Below are positions 41,301-50,241 of a stretch of 64,000 nt of DNA, in pieces. The translations under genes were made by a program, and so were the position numbers. The notes beneath the pieces are model-generated. The model was not told where the DNA came from, ran no database searches, and saw only the letters and a program-made list of their open reading frames with translations. How positions within the stretch are numbered: the first letter of the stretch is position 1; each line of letters starts with the position of its first letter. The DNA is from Pseudomonadota bacterium (GTDB taxonomy: Bacteria; Desulfobacterota; Desulfarculia; Desulfarculales; Desulfarculaceae), in contig JAHJPG010000006.1 in assembly GCA_018819925.1 (NCBI GenBank), positions 1-64,000 of the forward strand, read 5' to 3'.

Positions 41301-43697
41301 TTAATGCGCTATAACGTCGGTGTTGGCCTTTCCCTCCGCCTCCGCTGGCAGCGCGTAGGGCTGGGGCAATTCCCTAAAGATTTTCTCGGGGTTTTCCGCG
41401 GCCAGGGCGTGGGCCAAAACTTGGTCCATGTGCTCCACCGGGATCAACTCCACCGCCTTGAGAACCCTCTGGGGAATCTCCTTGATATCCTTTTCGTTGT
41501 CTTTGGGAATCAGCACCTGGGTGATTTGGGCCCGGTGGGCGGCCAAGACCTTCTCCCTGAGGCCGCCAATGGGCAGCACACGGCCGCGCAGGGTGATCTC
41601 ACCGGTCATGGCCACCGTGGCCTTCACCGGTATGCGGGTGAGGGCGCTCACCAGGGCGGTGGCCAAGGTGATGCCCGCCGAGGGGCCGTCCTTGGGTATG
41701 GCCCCCTCGGGCACGTGGATGTGCAGGTCCACCCTGGTGTAGAAATCCTGGGGCAGGCCCAAGGATTTGCCACGGGAGCGCACATAGCTGAGGGCGGCCT
41801 GGGCCGACTCCTGCATGACCTCGCCCAGCTTGCCGGTAATGGTCAGCTTGCCCTTGCCGGGCATGATTATGGCTTCGGTGGTGAGCACCTCGCCGCCGGT
41901 TTCGGTCCAGGCCAAGCCGTTGGCCAGGCCCACGTGGTCGGTTTCCTCGGGCAGGCCGTAACGGAACTTGGGTATGCCCAGGTACGACTCCACCGCGCTC
42001 ACCGGCACCCGCACCTTGCCCTTGACGTCGCCGTTGCTGACCAGGCGCTTGGCCACCTTGCGGCAGACGCTGGCCAGCTCCCGCTCCAGGTTGCGCACCC
42101 CGGCTTCGCGGGTGTAGCGGCGGGCCATCTCCAAAATGGCCTTGTCGCTAAGTTGAACCTGCTCCGGCTCCAGGCCGTTGGCCTTGGCCTGCTTGGGCAG
42201 CAGGAACTGGGTGGCGATGCCCAGCTTTTCCAACTCGGTGTAGCCGGGCAGTCGGATGATCTCCATGCGGTCCTGCAAGGGGGCCGGAATGGAGTAGAGG
42301 GTGTTGGCCGTGGTGATGAACATCACCTCGGAGAGGTTGTAGTCCACGTCAAGGTAGTGATCGTTGAAGGCGTAGTTCTGCTCGGGGTCCAAGACCTCCA
42401 GCAGGGCGGCGCTGGGGTCGCCCCGGAAGTCGGTGGACATCTTGTCCACTTCGTCCAGGCAGAACACCGGGTTTACACTGCCGGCCCGGCGCATGGACTG
42501 AATGATTTTGCCGGGCAGGGCCCCGATGTAGGTGCGGCGGTGGCCACGAATCTCGGCCTCGTCGCGCACCCCTCCCAGGCTCACCCGGATGAAGTTGCGC
42601 CCCATGGCCCGGGCGATGGAGCGGGCCAGGGAGGTCTTGCCCACCCCGGGAGGGCCCACGAAGCACAGGATGGGGCCCTTGATCTTTTTGGTGAGGGCCT
42701 GCACGGCCAGAAACTCCAGGATGCGCTCCTTGGGCTTGTCCAGGCCGTAGTGGTCCTCGTCCAAAATGGTCTGGGCCGCCTTGAGATCCAGGCTGTCCCT
42801 GGTGCGCTCGCGCCAGGGCAGGGCCATGAGCCAGTCCACGTAGTTGCGAACCACCGTGGCCTCGGCGCTCATGGGGGACATCATCTTGAGCTTCTTTAGC
42901 TCGGCCTCCACCTTTTGGCGGGCCTCCCTGGGCATGGGCTTTTTCTTAAGCTTTTCCTCAAGGTCTCGGACCTCGCCCTTGAGGTCGTCCTTCTCGCCCA
43001 TCTCCTTTTGGATGGCCCGCATCTGCTCGTTGAGGTAATACTCCCGCTGGGTCTTTTCCATCTGGCGCTTGACCCGGCTCTTGATGCGGCGTTCGATCTG
43101 CAGTATCTCGATTTCGCTACGCAAAAGCTCGAAAAGCCGGCCTAGGCGGAGGTTGGGTTCTATAAGCTCCAAAAGCTGCTGCTTGTCGTCCAGCTTAAGG
43201 GGCAAGTGACCCACCACCGTGTCGGCCAAGGCGCCGGGGTCGGTGATCGCCTCCACCGACAGAAGCACTTCCTTGGGGATTTTTTTGTTGAGTTTGGCGT
43301 ATTGGTCAAAGGAGGCCACCACCGAACGAATGAGGGCCTCGGACTCCAGGTCCGCGGGGAATCCCTGGTCCAGCACCTCCAGGTCCACCATGAAAAAATC
43401 CGGGTTGGGCTGGTAGCCGGTGATGCGGGCTCGCTCACGTCCCTCGATGAGGGCCTTGACCGTGCCGTCGGGCAGGCGCAGCAACTGCAGCACCGTGCTA
43501 AGGGTGCCCAGTTGGTAAATGTCGCCCTCGCGGGGTTCATCCACCTTGGCTTCGCGTTGGGTGGCCAGAAAGATGGTCTTGCCGTGTTCCATGGCGTACT
43601 CCAGGGCCGCCACCGAACGGTCGCGCCCCACGAAAAGGGGAGCCACCATGGAGGGAAAGACCACCACGTCTCTTAAGGGCATCAAAGGTGCGCGCAT
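41301..43697 (-). CDS. lon: ATP-dependent protease Lon
   Basis: A Lon protease of about 798 residues, normal LonA length. The N-terminal substrate-binding domain ([20 protein letters not shown]) precedes a coiled region, an AAA+ domain with Walker [14 protein letters not shown], and a C-terminal serine-lysine protease domain with KDGPSAGIT. It degrades misfolded and regulatory proteins in the cytoplasm. The ATG at 43697 is preferred to 43703 because AGAGGA then lies 8 bases upstream. That site is paired in a hairpin (43706-43724). It lies in the tig-clpP-clpX-lon block. Confidence 0.96.
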   Translation of the reverse strand: MRAPLMPLRDVVVFPSMVAPLFVGRDRSVAALEYAMEHGKTIFLATQREAKVDEPREGDIYQLGTLSTVLQLLRLPDGTVKALIEGRERARITGYQPNPDFFMVDLEVLDQGFPADLESEALIRSVVASFDQYAKLNKKIPKEVLLSVEAITDPGALADTVVGHLPLKLDDKQQLLELIEPNLRLGRLFELLRSEIEILQIERRIKSRVKRQMEKTQREYYLNEQMRAIQKEMGEKDDLKGEVRDLEEKLKKKPMPREARQKVEAELKKLKMMSPMSAEATVVRNYVDWLMALPWRERTRDSLDLKAAQTILDEDHYGLDKPKERILEFLAVQALTKKIKGPILCFVGPPGVGKTSLARSIARAMGRNFIRVSLGGVRDEAEIRGHRRTYIGALPGKIIQSMRRAGSVNPVFCLDEVDKMSTDFRGDPSAALLEVLDPEQNYAFNDHYLDVDYNLSEVMFITTANTLYSIPAPLQDRMEIIRLPGYTELEKLGIATQFLLPKQAKANGLEPEQVQLSDKAILEMARRYTREAGVRNLERELASVCRKVAKRLVSNGDVKGKVRVPVSAVESYLGIPKFRYGLPEETDHVGLANGLAWTETGGEVLTTEAIIMPGKGKLTITGKLGEVMQESAQAALSYVRSRGKSLGLPQDFYTRVDLHIHVPEGAIPKDGPSAGITLATALVSALTRIPVKATVAMTGEITLRGRVLPIGGLREKVLAAHRAQITQVLIPKDNEKDIKEIPQRVLKAVELIPVEHMDQVLAHALAAENPEKIFRELPQPYALPAEAEGKANTDVIAH

Positions 43698-43705
43698 ATG
43701 CATCG

Positions 43706-43724
43706 TCCTCTCTTTTGAAGAGGA
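43706..43724 (-). promoter_or_regulatory. Hairpin sequestering the lon ribosome binding site
   Basis: On the minus strand TCCTCT (43724-43719) can pair perfectly with AGAGGA (43711-43706) around a 7-base loop, and AGAGGA is the lon ribosome binding site. A short stem that hides the binding site of a heat-shock protease resembles a simple RNA thermometer. This is inferred. Confidence 0.5.
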
Positions 43725-43794
43725 TAAGTATTGGTTAGTCCGGTTGCACGATTATTTTGCCGTCCCGGAGGCGGACGGCCCCGGCCGGGCGCGC

Positions 43795-45048
43795 CTAGGC
43801 GTACTCGGCCTGGTCCGAATAGAGCAGTAGGGGCTGTTCACCCTTGGTGATGACCTCCTCGCCCACCACACACTCGGTGACCTCCTTGAGCGACGGCAAC
43901 TCGTACATAATGTCGAGCATGGACGCTTCAAGGATGGAGCGCAGGCCCCGGGCGCCGCTCTTGCGGGCCAAGGCTTCTTGGGACACAGCCTTTAGGGCCT
44001 CGTCGCTGAACTTAAGCTCGACGCCCTCCAACTCGAAAAGTTTCTGATACTGCTTGACCAGGGCGTTCTTGGGCTCGGTGAGGATGCGGATCAGGGCCTC
44101 TTCGCTCAATTCCTCCAGGGTGGCCACCACCGGCAGGCGCCCCACGAATTCGGGGATGAGGCCGAACCTGATTAGGTCTTCCGGCAGGCACTTGGCCAAC
44201 ACCTCACCCAGGGGGGTGTCCTCGGGGCGGTGTTTAACCTGGGCGGTGAAGCCCATCACCTTGGCGCCCAAGCGGTTTTTGATCACTTTGTCCAGGCCCA
44301 CGAAAGCTCCGCCGCAGATGAACAGGATGTTGGTGGTGTCCACCTTGACGAACTCCTGCTGCGGGTGCTTGCGTCCGCCCTTGGGCGGCACCGAGGCCTG
44401 GGTGCCCTCGATGATTTTTAAGAGCGCCTGCTGTACGCCCTCGCCGCTGACGTCGCGGGTGATGGAGGGGTTTTCGCTCTTGCGGGCGATTTTGTCGATC
44501 TCGTCGATATAGACGATGCCCCGCTGGGCCCGCTCCACGTCGTAGTCCGCCGCCTGGAGCAGGTTGAGGATGATGTTTTCCACGTCCTCGCCCACGTAGC
44601 CGGCCTCGGTCAGGGTGGTGGCGTCGGCGATGGTGAAGGGGACGTTGAGTATCTTGGCCAGGGTTTGGGCCAACAGGGTCTTGCCGCAGCCGGTGGGGCC
44701 CACCAACAGGATGTTGGATTTTTGAAGCTCCACCCCGCCCATTTCCATCTTGGCGTCGATGCGCTTGTAATGGTTATGCACGGCCACGGAAAGAATCTTT
44801 TTGGCTTTGTCCTGCTCAACCACGTACTCGTCGATTATCGCCTTGATTTCCACGGGCTTGGGAATGGCGACACGGCTGGCGGCGTCTTCTTTCTGATACT
44901 CCTCCTCTATGATTTCGTTGCAAAGCTCGATGCATTCGTCACAGATATACACCGAGGGGCCAGCGATGAGCTTTTTAACCTCATCCTGGCTCTTTCCGCA
45001 GAAGGAGCAAACTAGATCGGAACCCTTGCCGTCGTTCTTCTTGGTCAT
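43795..45048 (-). CDS. clpX: ATP-dependent Clp protease ATP-binding subunit ClpX
   Basis: A 417-residue ClpX unfoldase. The N-terminal zinc-binding domain has CSFCGKSQ and CDECIELC (about 15-40). The AAA+ module carries Walker [16 protein letters not shown], Walker [12 protein letters not shown], and RGS-like substrate loops. It unfolds tagged proteins and feeds ClpP, which is encoded 40 bases upstream in the same direction. Length and order (tig-clpP-clpX-lon) are typical. Confidence 0.97.
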   Translation of the reverse strand: MTKKNDGKGSDLVCSFCGKSQDEVKKLIAGPSVYICDECIELCNEIIEEEYQKEDAASRVAIPKPVEIKAIIDEYVVEQDKAKKILSVAVHNHYKRIDAKMEMGGVELQKSNILLVGPTGCGKTLLAQTLAKILNVPFTIADATTLTEAGYVGEDVENIILNLLQAADYDVERAQRGIVYIDEIDKIARKSENPSITRDVSGEGVQQALLKIIEGTQASVPPKGGRKHPQQEFVKVDTTNILFICGGAFVGLDKVIKNRLGAKVMGFTAQVKHRPEDTPLGEVLAKCLPEDLIRFGLIPEFVGRLPVVATLEELSEEALIRILTEPKNALVKQYQKLFELEGVELKFSDEALKAVSQEALARKSGARGLRSILEASMLDIMYELPSLKEVTECVVGEEVITKGEQPLLLYSDQAEYA

Positions 45049-45087
45049 TTAGACCAGCCTCCGTCCCCTGGAGAACACGCGGGGTAT

Positions 45088-45684
45088 TTAGGTTTCATCC
45101 AACTCCCGGTGGGTGATAACCTTGTCCACGATGCCGTACGCCTTGGCCTCTTCCCCGCTCATGAAAAAGTCGCGTTCCGTGTCGGCGCTGACCTTTTTGA
45201 CGCTTTGGCCGGTATGCTCGGCCAGGATCAGGTTAAGATCCTCCCTGATACGCAAAATCTCTCTGGCGTGAATGTCGATATCGCTTGCCTGGCCCTGGAA
45301 GCCGCCCATGGGCTGATGGATCATGATGCGCGAATGGGGCAATGAAAAGCGCATGTTCGGTTCCCCGGCGGCCAGCAGGATGGCGGCCATGCTGCTGGCC
45401 TGGCCCAGGCACAGAGTGCTTACCTTGGACTTGATGTAGCGCATGGTGTCGTAAATGGCCAGCCCGGCGGTCACCTGGCCCCCGGGCGAGTTGATGTACA
45501 GGTTGATGTCCTTGCTGGGGTCTTCGGCCTCTAGGAACAGGAATTGGGCGATGAGCACGTTGGCCACATGATCATCGATGGGCTCGCCCAGGATGACTAT
45601 GCGGTCCTTGAGCAGGCGCGAATAGATGTCATAGGACCTCTCGCCGCGGCTGGTTTGCTCGATGACAAAGGGAATAAGGGGCAT
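45088..45684 (-). CDS. clpP: ATP-dependent Clp protease proteolytic subunit ClpP
   Basis: A 198-residue serine protease subunit with catalytic S98 in GQASSMAA, H123 in [10 protein letters not shown] and D172 in TERDFFMS. It forms the tetradecameric chamber that degrades proteins delivered by ClpX. It starts with [20 protein letters not shown], the usual processed N-terminus. It lies between tig (37-base gap) and clpX. Confidence 0.97.
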   Translation of the reverse strand: MPLIPFVIEQTSRGERSYDIYSRLLKDRIVILGEPIDDHVANVLIAQFLFLEAEDPSKDINLYINSPGGQVTAGLAIYDTMRYIKSKVSTLCLGQASSMAAILLAAGEPNMRFSLPHSRIMIHQPMGGFQGQASDIDIHAREILRIREDLNLILAEHTGQSVKKVSADTERDFFMSGEEAKAYGIVDKVITHRELDET

Positions 45685-45721
45685 CAGCGCCTCGTTTCGT
45701 TAATCAGAATCAGCTAGCGTT

Positions 45722-47068
45722 TCAGCTCTGGTCCTCACCGGTTTCTTGGCCGCTTTTTTCAGCCAATTCGGCTGGGTCTACTTGTTTAATAATAGCACCG
45801 GCCTTTATGGCCTGCAACGTCTTTTCTTCCAGAATTCGGGCGGACAGTGAAGGTAACGCATTGTTTTTATTATAGATATCCTTGAGCGCCTTGGCCGGCT
45901 GGCCGGTGCGTTCGGCCATCATTTCGAACTCGGCGTCAACATCTTCTTCGGCCACCTGCACTTGTTCCATCTCGGATATTTTGCCCAGGACGATGCCGGC
46001 GCGGACCTTCTTCTCGGCCTGGGGCCTAAAGTCGTCAGCAAGCTTCATGGGGTCCAGGCCCGCTATTTTGGGGTCCATGCCCGACTGGGTGAGCCGCTGC
46101 ATGAAGTCCTTGACCATATCCTCCAACTCGCCCTCCACCAGGGAGGTGGGCACCTCGAACTCTCCCAGATCGCGCACTTGGTCCAAAATCTGGCGGCGCG
46201 TTTCCTGGTCCTTCTGCTCCTGGTACATCTTTTCCAGGTCTTGGCTTATGCGGTCTTTCAGCGCGTCCATGGTCTCGAACTCGCCGCCCAGGGAGCGGGC
46301 GAAGTCGTCGTCCATCTCGGGCTTTACCTTGCTCTTGAGGCCCTTCACCTGCATGACGAAGCGGACGTCCTTGCCGGCCATTTTCTTGTTGGGATGGTCA
46401 TCCTCGAAATGCACCATGGCCTCGGTGGTGTCGCCCACCTGGGCCTTGACCAGGGCCACTTCGATTTCCTGCTGGCTCTTGCCCGCGCCCAGGTCCACTT
46501 CCACGTTTTCCGCGGTGCCGCCGTCCAGGGGCTCCTCGCCGTCAAATGCCTGGTAATCCACCACCACCACGTCGCCGATGGCCGCGGGGCGCTCCTCCTC
46601 AACCGGCACCAGCACCGCCTGGCGTTCGGCCAGTTGCTCCAGGCGCTGGGCGATCTCCTCTTCGGTTACCTCCAGCTTGGGCTCTTTGATCTCAAAGCCT
46701 TGGTAGTCTTCTGGCTTGAGTTCAAACTCGGGGCGCACGTCAAAGGTCAACTTGTAGACAAAGTCCTGACCAGGCGCTGGGGCGTCGAAGTCGAATTCTG
46801 GCTGGGCCAACGGTTCCAGGCCGCTTTCCTTGAGGGCTTCGGAGTAGGTGCCCCCTAAAAGCTCCTGGGAGGCCTCCCCGGCCGCCTGATCCCCGTAGTA
46901 GCGCTCCAGGATGGGCCGGGGCGCCTTGCCGGGCCGGAAGCCCTTTATTTTTACGGAGTTTTTCAGCTTGTTGTAGACCTTGTTCAAGGTCTTGTCGACT
47001 TCTTGGGCCGGCAGCTCCACCGTGATGCGCCGCTGGACCTGACTCAGCTCTTCCACGTTGACCTTCAT
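45722..47068 (-). CDS. tig: Trigger factor
   Basis: A 448-residue ribosome-associated chaperone and prolyl isomerase. The ribosome-docking signature GFRPGKAP is at 43-50. An FKBP-like domain (about 160-245) and a long helical C-terminal domain follow. It binds nascent chains at the ribosome exit. It heads the tig-clpP-clpX-lon block on the minus strand. The C-terminal tail is slightly acidic and glutamine-rich. Confidence 0.96.
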   Translation of the reverse strand: MKVNVEELSQVQRRITVELPAQEVDKTLNKVYNKLKNSVKIKGFRPGKAPRPILERYYGDQAAGEASQELLGGTYSEALKESGLEPLAQPEFDFDAPAPGQDFVYKLTFDVRPEFELKPEDYQGFEIKEPKLEVTEEEIAQRLEQLAERQAVLVPVEEERPAAIGDVVVVDYQAFDGEEPLDGGTAENVEVDLGAGKSQQEIEVALVKAQVGDTTEAMVHFEDDHPNKKMAGKDVRFVMQVKGLKSKVKPEMDDDFARSLGGEFETMDALKDRISQDLEKMYQEQKDQETRRQILDQVRDLGEFEVPTSLVEGELEDMVKDFMQRLTQSGMDPKIAGLDPMKLADDFRPQAEKKVRAGIVLGKISEMEQVQVAEEDVDAEFEMMAERTGQPAKALKDIYNKNNALPSLSARILEEKTLQAIKAGAIIKQVDPAELAEKSGQETGEDQS

Positions 47069-47125
47069 GAACGGTATTCCTTGCCCTCAAGAGGGGTTAG
47101 AGGTAAACGAATTCGAAATTGTAGA

Positions 47126-47154
47126 GGTATAACACCCCACTGGGCAGGCCGCAA
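47126..47154 (-). promoter_or_regulatory. Possible promoter of the tig-clpP-clpX block
   Basis: On the minus strand TTGCGG (47154-47149) and TATACC (47131-47126) are 17 bases apart. The match is partial on both elements, so it is a weak call. A CCCTC/GAGGG hairpin precedes the tig ribosome binding site. Confidence 0.3.
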
Positions 47155-47193
47155 CCCAAAAGCGGCGCCCAAGGGGCCGTAATGCGTTGGCTT

Positions 47194-48261
47194 TCAGTAA
47201 GCGGCCAGCTGCCGGCGAACCAGTTCGAGATCCTCCGCTTCCAGAAGGAAGGGGTAATTGCGCAGGTCCGGCCCGGGCCGTTCGTTGCCGTAGGGCCGGT
47301 TGCAGGCCACCTCGCCGGAGGCCCCGGGGCACCCCGAAGTCATGAAGGGCCGTCCCGAATCTATGGCCTGCTCCACTGCGTCCGGGTCGTCACCGAAGAA
47401 CACGATGCGCCCTTGGCCGTCAAAGGCAAGGTCCGAGGCCCGGACCTGGTCGTGGTCTATGAGCCAGCGGACCAACTGGATGCGGCGATAGCCCGGGGCC
47501 GGGGGCTGGGGAGTGTCGCCCATGGCCGAGAAGCGCTCGGGATAGAAACAGAACAAATGGGTGTATCCGCCCATGCGCCGGGCCCGGTCCATGGCCCACA
47601 CCAGATCTTCTTCGGTTTCCCCCAGGCCGTAAATCAGATGCACCCCCACCATGTCCTGGCCGAATATCTCGATGGACTGCTGGTAGATCTTCCAGTAGTG
47701 CTCCCAGCGGTGGGGGCCGCCGGCGGGCTTGCCCCGGAGTTGGTGGAACAGCTCCGGCGTGGCCGCGTCGATGGCCACCCCGATGCGGTCCGCTCCGGCC
47801 TCCTTCATCTCCGCCAAGTCGTCGCGCCCCAGCAGGGTGGGGGCGATCAACAGACTCACCGGCAGGTTGCTGCCCGCGCGCACCCGGCGGCAGACCTCCA
47901 GGGTGTCTTGCCTGGCCTGGGGGTGGGTGATCATGGAGATGCACACCCGCTCCACGTGGGGCGGGGCGGCGGCGCAGGCCTCGATGACCCGGTCCAGCTC
48001 GTAGGCCCGCCATATCACCCGGATGAACTTTTGGAAGCGCGGGTCCTCGGCCGGAATCTGGCTTTCCCGGGCCAGCCCGCAAAAGGCGCAGTTGGCCTTG
48101 CACCCGCCCGGGTAGGTCAGCAGCAGGTTGATGCAGCCCAGGCAGGCGTTGCGATAAAAACGGCCCTCGGCAAATCCCAGGGTCATGGCCGCGGCCAGAG
48201 AAAGGCGCACGTATTCCGGGCTGGATTGGCTGAGGGTGGCCGGGGCGGCGGCTAGGGACAT
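47194..48261 (-). CDS. Radical SAM lipoyl synthase component, LipS1/LipS2 type
   Basis: A 355-residue radical SAM protein. The cluster motif CKANCAFC has C54, C58 and C61 (CxxxCxxC). Two more cysteines lie just upstream (C40, C43) and two at the C-terminus (C311, C320), which could hold an auxiliary cluster. It resembles biotin-synthase-related proteins. The setting next to a second radical SAM, a GGR-like flavoprotein and a lipoate ligase matches the LipS1/LipS2/LipT lipoate route described for archaea and sulfur-oxidising bacteria. Which of LipS1 or LipS2 it is cannot be settled here. The start has GGAGG at good spacing. Confidence 0.82.
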   Translation of the reverse strand: MSLAAAPATLSQSSPEYVRLSLAAAMTLGFAEGRFYRNACLGCINLLLTYPGGCKANCAFCGLARESQIPAEDPRFQKFIRVIWRAYELDRVIEACAAAPPHVERVCISMITHPQARQDTLEVCRRVRAGSNLPVSLLIAPTLLGRDDLAEMKEAGADRIGVAIDAATPELFHQLRGKPAGGPHRWEHYWKIYQQSIEIFGQDMVGVHLIYGLGETEEDLVWAMDRARRMGGYTHLFCFYPERFSAMGDTPQPPAPGYRRIQLVRWLIDHDQVRASDLAFDGQGRIVFFGDDPDAVEQAIDSGRPFMTSGCPGASGEVACNRPYGNERPGPDLRNYPFLLEAEDLELVRRQLAAY

Positions 48262-48278
48262 GTGGAGTCCTCCAAGGT

Positions 48279-49205
48279 TCAGGCCAGGGAGCAGCAGGTG
48301 TCCTGGAAGGTTACTTCTACACCCAGGCGGCGGGCTTGCTCAAGGGCTCCGTCGCTGGGTATGGCCAGGGCGTTGATGCCAGCCCGCACGGCCAGAGCGT
48401 CAAGCTCGGCCCGGTAGCGTCCCCTGGGGCGGGCGCAACCCAGGTGGTGGCGGGCGGCGGGCAGGCGCAGGCGGGCCCGGGCCATGAAGCGCACCACTTC
48501 CTCCACGGTGGGAGGCTCGGCCTGGGCCAGGGGGGTGTCCTTCAGGGGCATGAGCACCACGAACACCACCCGTTGGGGATTCAGCTCGGCCACCAACTCC
48601 AGGGCCTTGTGCTCGCCGATGAGTTGGCCGTGGTCCAGGCCCATGATGATGTGAGGCACCACCTCCAGCCCGGCCTCCCGGCAGGCGGCCAGGGTTTCGG
48701 TTTGGGCGGCCAGTCCGTCGGGCAGGTGCAGCACTCGCCGGGCGGTGCCTTCGCTGCCCACCACGTCGATCAAGGCTTGTCGTATCCCCGCAGACTTCAG
48801 GGCCCTGGCCGTGGCCGAATCCATGCGCCCCACGTGGGCGGTGAGCACCAGATCGGTTTCAGCGGCCAGACGCTCTATGGCGGGCAGCACCCCGGCCCAA
48901 GGCAGGCGTCCCACGGGGTCGCTGCCTCCGGAGATGAGCATGCCCACTTGCCCCTGGGCGGCCAGGCGCTTGCCCAGGGCGTAGAGGGCCTCGGCTCCCA
49001 AGGCCGGGTGCATGGTGCGCAGAAGGTGCCCCCGGCAATGGTCGCAGCCCTGCTGGCACTCGGGTCCGGTTATGCTAACCGCCGGGTAGCGGCCTTTGCG
49101 GCCATAGGCGGTGAACATGCCCGGCAAAAAGATGCCCAGGTTGGGGCCGTGGTGTTGCCAGGACAACTCTCGGGCCTGGTCCAGGGCTTGGTCCAGATCA
49201 GCCAC
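48279..49205 (-). CDS. Second radical SAM lipoyl synthase component, LipS1/LipS2 type
   Basis: A 308-residue radical SAM protein with the motif PECQQGCDHC (C50, C54, C57). It resembles proteins labelled uncharacterised homologue of biotin synthetase. It ends VTFQDTCCSLA, placing two adjacent cysteines near the C-terminus. The GTG at 49205 has GGGGAGG 5 bases upstream and overlaps the flavoprotein stop by 8 bases; longer readings sit inside that gene. It follows the GGR-like flavoprotein and precedes the other radical SAM gene by 17 bases. The two proteins probably each insert one sulfur into an octanoyl chain. Confidence 0.82.
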   Translation of the reverse strand: MADLDQALDQARELSWQHHGPNLGIFLPGMFTAYGRKGRYPAVSITGPECQQGCDHCRGHLLRTMHPALGAEALYALGKRLAAQGQVGMLISGGSDPVGRLPWAGVLPAIERLAAETDLVLTAHVGRMDSATARALKSAGIRQALIDVVGSEGTARRVLHLPDGLAAQTETLAACREAGLEVVPHIIMGLDHGQLIGEHKALELVAELNPQRVVFVVLMPLKDTPLAQAEPPTVEEVVRFMARARLRLPAARHHLGCARPRGRYRAELDALAVRAGINALAIPSDGALEQARRLGVEVTFQDTCCSLA

Positions 49206-50241
49206 GGCGGCCTCCCCAGGCGGGCCAGGTGCGGGCCATGAGTTCGGCAAAGCCGCCGCCGTCCCAACCCTGCTCCATCTCCTGCCGGGTGGCCACGCCC
49301 CGGGCCAGGTGGCCGCCGTAGCGGGTGGAGATTTCCTGCTGGTACTCATCGCCAGCCTCGGCCTGGCCCCCGGCCAGGCGCGCGGCGGCGCGGCCCGCCT
49401 CCAGGCCGGAAAAGACGGCCTGGGGTATGCCCGCCCCGGTGACCGGGTGGGTGAGTCCGGCCGCGTCCCCGGCCAGGAGCACCTTTTGCCTCGCCAGTTC
49501 CGGACGCGGGCCGCCAACGGGGATGGCCCCTCCGGTCAGGGCCAGCACCCCGGGCAGGACCAGGCCTTGCCCGATCAGCCGGGCGCGCAGCTCTTCCAAA
49601 AGCCGCATGGGCTTGGCCTCCACCCGGCAGCCCAGGCCCAGGTTGGCCGCTTGGTCCCGGGGAAAGAGCCAGGCGTAGCCGTGGCGGAAGGCGGGCTCCA
49701 GATAGACCTGGGTGCGCTCCAGGGGCCGGGCCAAGGGAACCTGCATCTGCACCCCGGCCATGAGGGCCTGGGAGGGCCAACCGGCCAGGCGGGCGGTCAG
49801 CGAGGCCGCGCCGTCGGCGGCCACCACCGCGCCGGGGCGCACCCGAAGCCTCTCGGCTCCCCGCTGAATCTCCCAGGTTTCGCCCTCGCGGCCCATGAGC
49901 TTGGCCCCGGCCCACACCCTGGCTCCGGCCTGGGCGGCGGCCAGCACCAGGCCGTGGTCAAACACCTGGCGGTCCAGAATCCAGCCCGGCCCGGGGGTGA
50001 AGATTTCATCGCCCTCCAGGACGGTGAGCATGCCCTCCACCGGTTGCACCTGGCTGCGCGCCGGGAAGGTTACTTCCCTGGCCAGCAAGCGGGGCACGAA
50101 TTCGGCGCAGTGGGGCAGGGCGCCAAAGCGGCGCTTCTTGTCGATCAACAGAACCTCGGCCCCAGCTTGTGCCGCTTCCTTGGCGGCCAAGGCTCCGGCG
50201 GGACCGCCGCCGATAACCAGCACATCCACCCGCTCAGGCAT
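49198..50241 (-). CDS. FAD-dependent oxidoreductase, geranylgeranyl-reductase family (LipT-like)
   Basis: A 347-residue flavoprotein with the FAD dinucleotide motif VIGGGPAGALAA (9-20) and the second FAD-binding region LLAGDAAGLTHPVTGAGI (about 255-272). This matches the geranylgeranyl reductase/GGR family. In known LipS1/LipS2 loci a member of this family, named LipT, is thought to supply electrons or otherwise assist lipoate formation. It lies between the lipoate ligase and the radical SAM genes and overlaps both neighbours by 8 bases. A lipid desaturase or reductase function is the alternative. Confidence 0.82.
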   Translation of the reverse strand: MPERVDVLVIGGGPAGALAAKEAAQAGAEVLLIDKKRRFGALPHCAEFVPRLLAREVTFPARSQVQPVEGMLTVLEGDEIFTPGPGWILDRQVFDHGLVLAAAQAGARVWAGAKLMGREGETWEIQRGAERLRVRPGAVVAADGAASLTARLAGWPSQALMAGVQMQVPLARPLERTQVYLEPAFRHGYAWLFPRDQAANLGLGCRVEAKPMRLLEELRARLIGQGLVLPGVLALTGGAIPVGGPRPELARQKVLLAGDAAGLTHPVTGAGIPQAVFSGLEAGRAAARLAGGQAEAGDEYQQEISTRYGGHLARGVATRQEMEQGWDGGGFAELMARTWPAWGGRRG

